Assembly: GCA_000437435.1 (NCBI GenBank)
Contig: FR899623.1
Span: forward strand, 164,008-228,007
Length of the DNA: 64,000 nucleotides
Reading direction: 5' to 3'
From: Clostridium sp. CAG:768
Lineage (GTDB): Bacteria; Cyanobacteriota; Vampirovibrionia; Gastranaerophilales; Gastranaerophilaceae
Part shown: piece after piece, positions 1 to 8,183 of the stretch
Layout of the letters: each line of letters opens with the position of its first letter
Numbering within the stretch: the stretch's first letter is position 1
Position numbers and translations under genes: made by a program
The notes under the pieces: model-generated
Seen by the model: the letters and a program-made list of their open reading frames with translations, nothing else
Told to the model about the DNA's origin: nothing
Databases searched by the model: none

Positions 1-1
1 C

Positions 2-1147
2 TGGGGATTAACAAGTGATAAAAACCAAGCTGCGGTTTTTGCATATAGTCCAATAGATGGTAAAATCCTTGTTTATTCAGGTGGTAAAGATTATACAAAA
101 AGCCAATATGATAGAGTAACACAAGCTGTAAGACCTCCAGGATCATCATTTAAACCTTTTGTATATGCAGCTGCAATGGAAAAAGGAATAACTCCAAATG
201 ATATGATTGAAGATAGACCTATTACTATTGGGCAATGGTCACCTCATAATTATGGTAACAAATATAGAGGTAAAATCCCTGTATATAAAGCTTTGATGTT
301 ATCGTCAAATGTTTGTGCAGCAAGAATGATAAAAGAAGTAGGTATCCGTTCTGTAATTCAAATTGCAAGAGTATTGGGTATTGAAACTCCTTTAGAATAC
401 GATTATACAATTGCTTTAGGTTCAAATGGTGTAAAATTGTTTGAATTTACAAGGGCTTATGGTGCTTTTGCTAATGGAGGTTTTGTTGTTCAACCTTATG
501 CTATTGAACGAGTAGAAACATCTCGAGGGAAAGTTGTATATCAAGCTTCTAAAACAAAAATTACTCACCAATTGAGTATGAATACAGCTGCCGAAATGAC
601 AGCAATGATGAAGACAGTAATTACAAGTGGTACCGGACGTGCTGCAAATATAGGCAAACCTGCTGCTGGAAAAACAGGGACTACTGATGATAATAAAGAT
701 GCTTACTTTATGGGATATACTCCAAATGTTGTTGCCGGAGTTTGGGTAGGTAATGATGATAATACTGTTATGAATAGATCTATCCAAGGTGGTACTGTTC
801 CTGCATTAATCTGGAAAGATGTTATGAAAGTAGCTACAGAGCCTTATGGAAAAGCTGAATTTAATTACCCAGAAATTGAATTAATGAATTATTCAGCGGG
901 TAACGATGTAAAAGTTATTGGGGATCAAAATAAACCAAAAGTTGAAAATAATGACGATGAAGAAGCAGCTGTTAATTTGAATGAAACAGAACCAAAATTA
1001 CCGGAATCTGTTAAAAAAATAGAACAACAGGCTAAACCTGTTGCACCACAGGCTCAAGTTCAAAAAAATGTTTCTAAACCTGTTCAAGTAAAAGATACTG
1101 CAGCTCCTGTACCTATCCCTATGGCAGTACCGGAAAGTTTGCATTAA
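2..1147 (+). CDS. Penicillin-binding protein 1A, C-terminal transpeptidase part (5' end outside window)
   Basis: Class A PBP; the family polymerises and cross-links peptidoglycan at the outer face of the inner membrane. Only the transpeptidase half is present: the reading frame is open from base 2 with no start, so the glycosyltransferase domain lies upstream of the window. Visible catalytic motifs are SxxK (GSSFKPF, near base 142), SxN (LSSNVC, near base 300) and KTG (GKTGTTDD, near base 668). The last 90 or so residues are a Pro/Gln/Val/Lys-rich low-complexity tail, common in PBP1A. It is followed 16 bases later by the RNase HIII gene, probably in the same transcript. Identification as a PBP is secure; the 1A subtype is likely. 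Confidence 0.93.
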   Translation, partial: WGLTSDKNQAAVFAYSPIDGKILVYSGGKDYTKSQYDRVTQAVRPPGSSFKPFVYAAAMEKGITPNDMIEDRPITIGQWSPHNYGNKYRGKIPVYKALMLSSNVCAARMIKEVGIRSVIQIARVLGIETPLEYDYTIALGSNGVKLFEFTRAYGAFANGGFVVQPYAIERVETSRGKVVYQASKTKITHQLSMNTAAEMTAMMKTVITSGTGRAANIGKPAAGKTGTTDDNKDAYFMGYTPNVVAGVWVGNDDNTVMNRSIQGGTVPALIWKDVMKVATEPYGKAEFNYPEIELMNYSAGNDVKVIGDQNKPKVENNDDEEAAVNLNETEPKLPESVKKIEQQAKPVAPQAQVQKNVSKPVQVKDTAAPVPIPMAVPESLH

Positions 1148-1163
1148 GGAGTAATTAAAAGTT

Positions 1164-1799
1164 ATGGATAATTCTTATATTCCGCATATTGGGACTGATG
1201 AATCAGGAAAAGGTGATTTTTTTGGACCGCTAGTAATTGCAGGTGTATTGGTTGATGAAGAAAATGCTAAACATTTTTTAGATTTAGGCATTAAAGATAG
1301 TAAAAAACTTTCTGATAAAAAGATGCTTTCATTGGCTGTAGAAATAAAAAAATCTGCTCCGTATTCAATAATTGCTATTTCAAATTCTAAATATAATGAA
1401 TTGTATAATAATATGAAAAATTTAAATAAGCTGCTGGCTTGGGGGCATGCAAGAGCTATTGAAAATGTTTTGAATACCAATCATTGTGAATATGCACTTT
1501 CTGATAAATTTGGAGATGAAAGTTTAATTAAATCCGCATTGATGAAAAACGGTAGAAGTATAAGATTAGAACAAATGTGTAAGGCAGAAAGTGATATTGC
1601 AGTTGCAGCGGCATCTGTTTTAGCGCGTGCTACATTTGTACAAAAAATGCAAGAAATGGAAAATACATACGGGCTTAAATTCCAAAAAGGATGCTCCTCA
1701 TTAGTAAAAACTGTTGCTTCTGAATTTATTCAAAAATATGGAAAAGAACGTTTAAAAGAAGTTTGTAAAGCTCATTTTAAAACATATAATGAAGTCTAG
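1164..1799 (+). CDS. rnhC: RNase HIII-like ribonuclease (short, lacks N-terminal domain)
   Basis: Type 2 RNase H family enzyme that cleaves the RNA strand of RNA-DNA hybrids. The signature GTDESGKGDFFGPLV at residues 10-24 is that of RNase HIII rather than HII. Candidate metal ligands are D12, E13, D114 (in SDKF) and E142 or D144 (in KAESD). Length is 211 residues, whereas typical RNase HIII is about 300 with an N-terminal TBP-like substrate-binding domain; here the catalytic signature starts almost at the first residue. GGAG lies upstream of the ATG. No other in-frame start would add the missing domain, because the PBP gene ends only 16 bases upstream. Confidence 0.87.
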   Translation: MDNSYIPHIGTDESGKGDFFGPLVIAGVLVDEENAKHFLDLGIKDSKKLSDKKMLSLAVEIKKSAPYSIIAISNSKYNELYNNMKNLNKLLAWGHARAIENVLNTNHCEYALSDKFGDESLIKSALMKNGRSIRLEQMCKAESDIAVAAASVLARATFVQKMQEMENTYGLKFQKGCSSLVKTVASEFIQKYGKERLKEVCKAHFKTYNEV

Positions 1800-1815
1800 T
1801 AAAATGTTTGCTGTA

Positions 1816-1844
1816 TTGCCTGATTAGCTAAGTTATGCTATAAT
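1816..1844 (+). promoter_or_regulatory. Sigma-70-type promoter for the motor pair
   Basis: TTGCCT at 1816-1821, 17-base spacer, then TATAAT at 1839-1844 preceded by TGC (extended -10). It lies in the only gap before the ZorA/MotA-like gene, so the pair and the coupled UPF0210 gene probably have their own transcript. Confidence 0.7.
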
Positions 1845-1867
1845 CCTGTTATAGAAACGGAGATTTT

Positions 1868-2776
1868 ATGAACTTAATGCATATATTTACGGATATTCCT
1901 ATCCTTATTGTATTGTTTACTTTTTTGTTTTCAATAATTTATTGTATGAAAAATTATTTTTTTGCTAACAGGAATTTGAATATTCTTTTAGCATTTATTT
2001 CTGGATTTAAAAAAACAGATTTGAATTTTAGATTTAAAGAAATTGATGAATGGATGTCTTTAAATCCATATGTATCAAGTGCTTGGATGGAATTTAAAAA
2101 TACTCTTGTATTTTCCGAATCAATTGCATTAAAAGGTAAAAATAATGATTTAACATATAAAGAAGTATCTTCTACCGTACAAAATATTCAAACAACAGTT
2201 GATCCTTTATATTTTTTCAATGAAGAAACTTTAGTTACATCAAAATTTAATAACAAGTTTTTACAAACTGTTCCAACTATTTTAACCGGTTTTGGTCCGT
2301 TATTTACGTTTTTAAATATTGCAATTGCATTTGGTAAAATTGATTTTTCTTCTCAAGAAAAAACAATTTCTTCAGTTGCAGGGTTGATGTCTAGCATGCA
2401 GACAGCAGCTCTAGTATCAGTTATTGCTGTTGGATCTTCTCTTTTATTTTTGATGTTTGAAAGAATTTCTTTCCAATTATTATGTAAAAGACCATTGTCA
2501 ATTTGTGAAGATATTATGGGGCGATTGTTTGATAATATTTCGTCAGAAAAATTCTTACTTGAACTTTTAAAAGAGACTAAAATCCAAAATAATTCAATTT
2601 CAAATTTAATTACTTCTATGCCTCAACATTTTAAAGTAGCATTGAACTCAGGTATTGCAAGTAATCTTGTTCCGTATTTGGAAAATTTGATTTTTGGTGT
2701 AAACCAAATGAATAAAAATATAAAAGAATTTGCTAAAAATGGCGGTAAATCAGATGATGTTGATGATTTGTTCTAG
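1868..2776 (+). CDS. MotA/TolQ/ExbB (ZorA-like) proton-channel subunit
   Basis: 302 residues. Predicted membrane segments lie near residues 8-30, 133-157 and 170-200. The middle region (TVPTILTGFGPLFTFL, then a helix ending SSLLFLMFERI) resembles the pore helices of the MotA/TolQ/ExbB superfamily and especially ZorA. The 70-residue loop between the first and second membrane segments is cytoplasmic in the family. The next gene encodes a MotB/ZorB-like partner with a conserved membrane Asp and OmpA-like domain, which supports a proton-driven stator pair. Family members power flagella, TonB/Tol systems or the Zorya defence system; no flagellar, Ton, Tol or ZorC/D/E gene is adjacent. Superfamily assignment is fairly secure, biological role unknown. 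Confidence 0.75.
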   Translation: MNLMHIFTDIPILIVLFTFLFSIIYCMKNYFFANRNLNILLAFISGFKKTDLNFRFKEIDEWMSLNPYVSSAWMEFKNTLVFSESIALKGKNNDLTYKEVSSTVQNIQTTVDPLYFFNEETLVTSKFNNKFLQTVPTILTGFGPLFTFLNIAIAFGKIDFSSQEKTISSVAGLMSSMQTAALVSVIAVGSSLLFLMFERISFQLLCKRPLSICEDIMGRLFDNISSEKFLLELLKETKIQNNSISNLITSMPQHFKVALNSGIASNLVPYLENLIFGVNQMNKNIKEFAKNGGKSDDVDDLF

Positions 2777-2797
2777 TCGATTCTAAGGGGCTTATTT

Positions 2798-3496
2798 ATG
2801 GCAATAATGATGAGAAAATCAAATAATTCCGAAGGAGATAATAATATTTTCTGGACTACAATGGCAGACCTTTTATTGGGGTTAGCAATTATTTTTATGA
2901 CATTATTTGTACTTGCTATGACTGGGTTTACACAACAAACACTAGAACAAAAAAAGCAACAAATTGAAGTTAATAAAGAATTAATTGAAAATTTAAAAAA
3001 AGCGAATATTGATGCTCAAGTAGATCCTATGACAGGTGATATAAAGATTTCAGATTTGGAATTGTTTGAATTGAGCAGTTATAATCTTTCACCTAAAGGG
3101 AAAGCTTATTTGGATAAATTAATTCCTATTTATATAAATACAATATTTTCTAAAAAAGAGTTAGTAAACGAAATTGAAAATATTATTATTCAAGGTCATA
3201 CAGATAGTCAATCATATGCTGGTATAAAAAATCCAGATCAACAATATATGAAAAATATGTCTTTAAGTTTGCAGCGTGCAAATTCTGTTGCAGATTATAT
3301 GTTTAAGACAAATTTTGATAAAAAATATAATGACAAGTTGAAAAAAATGTTGGTTGTAGAAGGTAAAAGTTATTCAGAACCTATTCTTGTAAATGGGAAA
3401 GAGGATTATGCAAAGAGCAGACGTGTAGAAATGCGTTTGAAAGTTAAAAAATTAGATGTTACAGAAATATTATTCCATGGAGCACAACACTTATGA
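2798..3496 (+). CDS. MotB/OmpA-domain (ZorB-like) stator protein
   Basis: 232 residues: short cytoplasmic N-terminus, one membrane helix at about 20-43 carrying Asp24 in MADLLLGL (the position of the proton-binding Asp of MotB/ZorB), a short coiled linker rich in Gln/Lys/Glu, and a C-terminal OmpA-like peptidoglycan-binding domain with [19 protein letters not shown] and [15 protein letters not shown] precedes the ATG by about 8 bases. It follows the channel gene by 21 bases and its stop overlaps the start of the UPF0210 gene by 4 bases (ATGA), so the three genes are co-translated. It would anchor the motor to the cell wall. Confidence 0.82.
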   Translation: MAIMMRKSNNSEGDNNIFWTTMADLLLGLAIIFMTLFVLAMTGFTQQTLEQKKQQIEVNKELIENLKKANIDAQVDPMTGDIKISDLELFELSSYNLSPKGKAYLDKLIPIYINTIFSKKELVNEIENIIIQGHTDSQSYAGIKNPDQQYMKNMSLSLQRANSVADYMFKTNFDKKYNDKLKKMLVVEGKSYSEPILVNGKEDYAKSRRVEMRLKVKKLDVTEILFHGAQHL

Positions 3497-4854
3497 TAAA
3501 TCAAGATTTGATATTGGAAACTATAAATATGATAAAGCTGTATAACCTTGATATTAGAACGGTTACTATGGCAATAAGTTTGAGAGATTGTATGGATAGT
3601 GACGTTGATGTTGTATGTGATAATATTTATAAAAAAATTACTCATTACGCAAAAAATTTGGTTGAATATGCAAATGAATTTGAAAATGATTATTCTATCC
3701 CAATCGTAAATAAAAGAATTTCAGTAACACCTATATCAATAGTTGGGGAAGCTTGTAAAAATCCTGATTATGTAAAAATAGCAAAAACTCTTGATCGAGC
3801 TGCTAAAGATGTTGGTGTTAATTTTGTCGGAGGTTTTTCTGCTCTAGTAGAAAAAGGTATGACAAAAGGGGATAAACTTTTAATTGAAAGTATTCCTGAA
3901 GCTTTAGCTCAAACCGATTATTTATGTTCATCAATAAATGTTGCATCTTCAAAAGCAGGAATTAATATGGATGCTGTTTTAAAAATGGCTGAAATTATTA
4001 AAAAATCAGCTGAGCTTACAAAAGATAAAGATGGAATTGGTGCAGCAAAATTAGTTGTATTTTGTAATACTCCTGGGGATAATCCTTTTATGGCAGGTGC
4101 TTTTTGCGGGATAGGTGAGCCTGAATGTGCCTTAAATGTTGGAGTTTCTGGCCCGGGTGTTGTAAGAGCTGCAGTAGAAGCTCTTGATAAATCTGATGAT
4201 TTAAGTGCTTTAGCAAATAAAATTAAACAAATTGCTTATAAAATAACAACAACAGGGGAATTAGTAGGTAGAAAATTAGCAGAAAAATTAAATATACCTT
4301 TTGGTGTAATTGATTTGTCTTTGGCTCCTACTCCTGCTATTGGCGATAGTGTCGCAGGAATTTTTCAGGCAATGGGATTAGAACATGCAGGGGCTCATGG
4401 TACGACTGCAGCACTTGCAATGTTGAATGACGCAGTGAAAAAAGGTGGTATTATGGCAAGCTCTCATGTTGGCGGATTGTCAGGAGCTTTTATTCCTGTT
4501 TCAGAAGATGCAGGAATGATTGATGCAACTTCTAAAGGATATTTAACATTTGATAAATTAGAAGCTATGACATCAGTATGTTCTGTGGGTTTGGATATGA
4601 TTGCAATCCCTGGAGATACTCCTGTAGATACAATTGCAGGTATTATTGCGGATGAAATGGCAATTGGAATGATTAACAAAAAGACAACTGCTGTTAGAAT
4701 TATTCCTGTTGTGGGAAAGAATATAGGAGACGAAGTTATATATGGAGGATTGTTAGGGAAAGCTCCTATAATGTCTGTAAATTCTCTATCATCATCGGGA
4801 TTTGTCCGCAGAGGTGGTAGAATTCCTGCTCCAATTCATAGTTTAAATAACTAA
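3493..4854 (+). CDS. UPF0210 (DUF711, PFL-like) family protein
   Basis: 453 residues, full length for the UPF0210/DUF711 family, which has a glycyl-radical-enzyme-like fold but no proven reaction. Recognisable stretches include [43 protein letters not shown] and [13 protein letters not shown], with glycine-rich C-terminus. In many genomes this gene sits beside a small ACT-domain gene of UPF0237; here that partner is at 58.8 kb, not adjacent. The start overlaps the MotB/ZorB-like gene by 4 bases, implying translational coupling, although no functional link between the two is known. Confidence 0.88.
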   Translation: MINQDLILETINMIKLYNLDIRTVTMAISLRDCMDSDVDVVCDNIYKKITHYAKNLVEYANEFENDYSIPIVNKRISVTPISIVGEACKNPDYVKIAKTLDRAAKDVGVNFVGGFSALVEKGMTKGDKLLIESIPEALAQTDYLCSSINVASSKAGINMDAVLKMAEIIKKSAELTKDKDGIGAAKLVVFCNTPGDNPFMAGAFCGIGEPECALNVGVSGPGVVRAAVEALDKSDDLSALANKIKQIAYKITTTGELVGRKLAEKLNIPFGVIDLSLAPTPAIGDSVAGIFQAMGLEHAGAHGTTAALAMLNDAVKKGGIMASSHVGGLSGAFIPVSEDAGMIDATSKGYLTFDKLEAMTSVCSVGLDMIAIPGDTPVDTIAGIIADEMAIGMINKKTTAVRIIPVVGKNIGDEVIYGGLLGKAPIMSVNSLSSSGFVRRGGRIPAPIHSLNN

Positions 4855-4891
4855 AATTTTGAAAGATGAAAGTTCATATTAAGGATTGCTG

Positions 4892-5383
4892 ATGGCTGAA
4901 TCAATTCGTGTTTTTGAAAACAGTTTAAGAGATTATTTAATTAATGTTCAAACGGATTCCTACAATACAGGAGGAAAAATTGAACAAAGATATAATAACC
5001 TGAAAGTTTATATGGAACCTAAAAAAACATCAATTCCTCATTTTTTGGTATCAGTTAATATTTCTGCTGTTTGTTATCAGATAGATCCTATAGAAAAAAT
5101 TGATGGTAGTATGGGGTCTGACGAAAGATTTGTTACTATGTGGGCAGGAAGACCTAATATTAATGGTGAGTTAAAAAAACATTGGGTATATCTTACTAAG
5201 TCTAATGAAATCTTGAATCAACAAGTACAGAATGAAAAGAAAACTGAAGAAAATATGGAAATATCAAAAGCTGAAATCAAAGATGCTGCGGAATCTGTTA
5301 CAGGTTCTGGTGTAAGACATAGATTAAAAGCTTTTGAGGCTAGATTAAAGAAAAAAAGAATTAACCGTAAGATTAATATATAG
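4892..5383 (+). CDS. Hypothetical protein, charged
   Basis: 163 residues, family not recognised. ATG at 4892 is chosen because AAGGA (4881-4885) sits 6 bases upstream; an upstream in-frame TTG at 4886 would overlap that spacing. The N-terminal 110 residues look like a compact mixed alpha/beta domain; the C-terminal 50 residues are Lys/Arg/Glu-rich and end in a strongly basic segment (RLKKKRINRKI), which could contact nucleic acid or be a coil. No signal peptide or membrane segment. It converges with uvrC, with 4 bases between the stop codons. Confidence 0.6.
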   Translation: MAESIRVFENSLRDYLINVQTDSYNTGGKIEQRYNNLKVYMEPKKTSIPHFLVSVNISAVCYQIDPIEKIDGSMGSDERFVTMWAGRPNINGELKKHWVYLTKSNEILNQQVQNEKKTEENMEISKAEIKDAAESVTGSGVRHRLKAFEARLKKKRINRKINI

Positions 5384-5387
5384 AATA

Positions 5388-7049
5388 TTATTTTTTTTCA
5401 ATCATTGATTTTGATCTTAATTTTCTATGGTAAGTAATTGCAAATCTGTGGGCTTCATCACGTATTCTTTGGAATAAAAATAAAGCGCTTGAGTTTCTTG
5501 GTAAGATAACCGGTTCTGATTGTTTTGGTAAAAATACTTCTTCGTGTTTTTTTGCCAAGCTTACGACATCAATGCCTGAAATACCTAATTCTTCTATAAT
5601 TTCCATAACACTTGATAGTTGACCTTTACCACCATCGATTATCATTAAATCAGGTTTAGCCCATTTTTCTTCACCAAGATGTGACAATCTTCTTGTAAGT
5701 ACTTCTTTCATTGATAGAAAATCGTCAGGTTTTCCTTCTGTCATTTTAACTTTAAATTTTCTGTATTCTGATTTTTTAGGTAAACCGTTAATGAAAGTTA
5801 CCATAGAGGCAACAGTGTTAGTTCCTTGAATATGTGAAATATCATAACATTCCATTCTATGTGGGAAATTTTTTAGTTGTAATTTTTCAGCTAGGTATGA
5901 ACCTATCTCGTTAAAGTCATCTCTGATTTTAGACATTTTGGAAATTTTTGCGTTGTCAAGAACAACTTTTGCATTTTTATCGGCAAGCATTTGTAATTCT
6001 TTTCCTTGAGCAGATTTGCCATAACTTATTTTTACTTTTTTCTGAGCTAAGATTTCAAGCCATTCTTCATATAATGCTTTTTCTCCTATTGCTTCTAATT
6101 CATTAGATACAATTCTGTCAGGGTATTCAAGTTTTAGAGTTGTATAATATTCTTTGAAAAATGTTGCAAAAAATTCAGTTCTGTCTTCTTCTTCGACCTC
6201 GTATGTGAAATCTTTTTTATCAATCAGGCGTCCTTCTCTAATCATAAGTATGACGATTGCAAAAATTCCATCATCAGCCATTAGAGATATTACATCTTCA
6301 TTTAATTTAGTATTTTCATATACAACTTTTTGCTTTTCTAAGGTTTTAGCAAGGTCATTGTAGCTGTCGCGTAGCTTTGCAGCTTTTTCAAATTGTAATG
6401 TGTCTGAATATTTTTGCATTTGTTCTTTAATTTGTTTCATTAATTCAGACTGTTTTCCTGATAAGAACAATTCTGCCTGTTTTACTATTGCTTTGTATTC
6501 TTCAGGTGTAACTTTGTTTTGACAAGGTGCCATACATCTTCCAATGTGGTAGTATAGACAAGGTCTGTCTTTAAATTTTGGAGTTCTGCATTGTTTCAGA
6601 GGAAATATTTTTTTTAAGAAATCCAATGTTGCATGCATTGCTCGGATATCTGTATATGGTCCGTAATATTTCCCTTTTTCAGGATTCATATTTTTTTTGC
6701 GGACAATTGTAATTCTTGGGAAATCTTCATCTGTGATTAGAAAATAAGGATATTTTTTATCATCTTTTAGTAAAATATTATATTTAGGTTTGTATTTTTT
6801 TATCAGATGACTTTCAAGAATTAGGGCTTCAACTTCTGTATTTGTGATTATGTATTCTAATCTTTCAATTTGTGAAACAAGCACATTAACTTTTACACTG
6901 TCGTGTTTTCTGTTGAAATAACTCATTACACGACGTTTGAGGATTTTAGCTTTCCCGACATAAATTACTTCCCCTTGGTTGTTGTAATATATATAACAAC
7001 CGGGGAGTGATGGAAGAAGTTTTAAAGTTTGTTTCAACTGCTCATTCAT
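5388..7049 (-). CDS. uvrC: Excinuclease ABC subunit C, lacking the C-terminal HhH domain
   Basis: UvrC makes both incisions in UvrABC nucleotide-excision repair. ATG at 7049 (MNEQLKQTL) is preferred over 7100, because residues upstream form an unrelated hydrophobic stretch. Visible domains: GIY-YIG nuclease near residues 12-90 (GCYIYYN...VIYVGKAK), Cys cluster (LKQCRTPKF...RPCLYYHIGRCMAPC), UVR/UvrB-binding helix around 200-235, and the RNase H-like C-terminal nuclease (MECYDISHIQGT, MIIDGGKGQL, RDEAHRFAITYHRK). The protein stops shortly after the last motif, so the tandem helix-hairpin-helix DNA-binding domain normally found at the end is absent. Length is 553 against a usual 590-620. Confidence 0.95.
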   Translation of the reverse strand: MNEQLKQTLKLLPSLPGCYIYYNNQGEVIYVGKAKILKRRVMSYFNRKHDSVKVNVLVSQIERLEYIITNTEVEALILESHLIKKYKPKYNILLKDDKKYPYFLITDEDFPRITIVRKKNMNPEKGKYYGPYTDIRAMHATLDFLKKIFPLKQCRTPKFKDRPCLYYHIGRCMAPCQNKVTPEEYKAIVKQAELFLSGKQSELMKQIKEQMQKYSDTLQFEKAAKLRDSYNDLAKTLEKQKVVYENTKLNEDVISLMADDGIFAIVILMIREGRLIDKKDFTYEVEEEDRTEFFATFFKEYYTTLKLEYPDRIVSNELEAIGEKALYEEWLEILAQKKVKISYGKSAQGKELQMLADKNAKVVLDNAKISKMSKIRDDFNEIGSYLAEKLQLKNFPHRMECYDISHIQGTNTVASMVTFINGLPKKSEYRKFKVKMTEGKPDDFLSMKEVLTRRLSHLGEEKWAKPDLMIIDGGKGQLSSVMEIIEELGISGIDVVSLAKKHEEVFLPKQSEPVILPRNSSALFLFQRIRDEAHRFAITYHRKLRSKSMIEKK

Positions 7050-7121
7050 AGCTATTATTATAACATATATTATGTGCAGGATTGCAAAAAATTTTTTCAC
7101 AAATTATAATACAATAGTAGT

Positions 7122-7541
7122 ATGATCATTGGATTAAGAAAAAAAGGATTTAATTTTTTTATAGTTTTTTTATTATTGCTTGTTGCATTACCGGTTTATG
7201 CAACTGCTCGTCCTAAATGGACAGATTTTTGTCCTAGAGGCTTAGAAAATTCTGAATATAAAGAAATCCAAAATTTTTGGCCAGATGGAACTAAATCTAC
7301 TCAAGCAATTTATAATTATTGGGCAGAAAGAAGAGTTGAATTTGAGAAGGATTTAGCCAAATGTGATGAATTAAATGGTGGGCAAAATAATAGTTGTTAC
7401 ACTCTTTTAAAAGAACGTCAATTATTTGTAAATGAACAATATCGAAGAGATATACAACAAAAACAGATTACAAATCAGATTTGGCGTGATATTCATGATA
7501 AAGGATCTAGTCCGATAATGATTAATATTTTTTCTAGATAA
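7122..7541 (+). CDS. Hypothetical exported protein
   Basis: 139 residues, family not recognised. Residues 1-28 form a clear Sec signal peptide: basic MIIGLRKKG, a hydrophobic core FNFFIVFLLLLVALPV, and a likely cleavage site after YATA. The mature part has three Cys (in DFCPRG, KCDE, SCYTLL) and many charged and Tyr/Trp residues, suggesting a small periplasmic domain. It is divergent from uvrC, 72 bases apart, and converges on ompH with only 4 bases between the stop codons. Confidence 0.65.
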   Translation: MIIGLRKKGFNFFIVFLLLLVALPVYATARPKWTDFCPRGLENSEYKEIQNFWPDGTKSTQAIYNYWAERRVEFEKDLAKCDELNGGQNNSCYTLLKERQLFVNEQYRRDIQQKQITNQIWRDIHDKGSSPIMINIFSR

Positions 7542-7545
7542 TTTG

Positions 7546-8013
7546 TTATTTAATAATTGTTGCAACTTGTTCTGTAATGTCGTCTCCTCCAAATAATACA
7601 GTATTTTTTGGTAGCACCATGTTGTAATTCATAGAACGAGCTTTTTCGACAACTGCTGTTTTAATTTTATTATCGATTGCTGTTAATTTGTTGTTGTAAG
7701 ATGTATCAAGTGCTAATTTTTGTTTGTTAATTTCGTTTCTGTATTTTTCTTCCAATTGTGCAATTTTTGCAGGGTCTTGTTCTTTTGAAATCTCTGCTTT
7801 GGCTTTATCAATAGTTGCTTGCATATTTTGCATTTGTTTTTCCTGTTCAAGTTTTAAGGCATTAATTTCTTTTGAATTTTTAAGGATTGTTGCTATATCA
7901 ACGACTGCAATTTTGTATTCTGGTGTTGTATTTGAGATTGCAATACTGTTTATTGAGTATCCTGCAATAAATGCACTTATTACGATTAATGTAGCTAGTA
8001 TTTTGTTTTTCAT
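7546..8013 (-). CDS. OmpH/Skp family periplasmic chaperone
   Basis: 155 residues. Family members bind unfolded outer-membrane proteins in the periplasm. There is a hydrophobic signal/anchor (residues 5-27), then the start of the OmpH fold (YKIAVVDIATILKNSKE), a long Lys/Glu/Gln coiled-coil arm (about residues 55-115, KLEQEKQMQNMQATI and so on), and a return strand near NYNMVLPKNTVLFGG, the family's typical last element. Length and order fit Skp/OmpH. It is monocistronic in appearance, upstream and divergent from pgk. Presence supports a cell with an outer membrane. Confidence 0.85.
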   Translation of the reverse strand: MKNKILATLIVISAFIAGYSINSIAISNTTPEYKIAVVDIATILKNSKEINALKLEQEKQMQNMQATIDKAKAEISKEQDPAKIAQLEEKYRNEINKQKLALDTSYNNKLTAIDNKIKTAVVEKARSMNYNMVLPKNTVLFGGDDITEQVATIIK

Positions 8014-8077
8014 ATGTGTAAATCCTTTCTTATATAAAATAAGATTATATTGAATTATAAAAAATTTAATTGGTTAC

Positions 8078-8106
8078 TTGGATTAATTTCATGTTTTTTG
8101 TATGAT
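8078..8106 (+). promoter_or_regulatory. Promoter for pgk
   Basis: TTGGAT at 8078-8083, 17-base spacer, TATGAT at 8101-8106. The leader that follows (about 70 bases) contains a short GAGT/ACTC hairpin and ends in AAGGAG 8 bases before the pgk ATG. Confidence 0.6.
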
Positions 8107-8183
8107 AATTTTGCGAGTACATGAAAACTCGGGTTATTTGCGGGGAAAGCCTCGTTTTAATTAAGCCGAAAAGGAGAGAAAAC

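Noticed and set aside
1868..4854. Complete Zorya defence system
   Set aside because: Only ZorA/ZorB-like genes are present; no ZorC, ZorD or ZorE helicase/nuclease follows. The UPF0210 gene is not a Zorya component.
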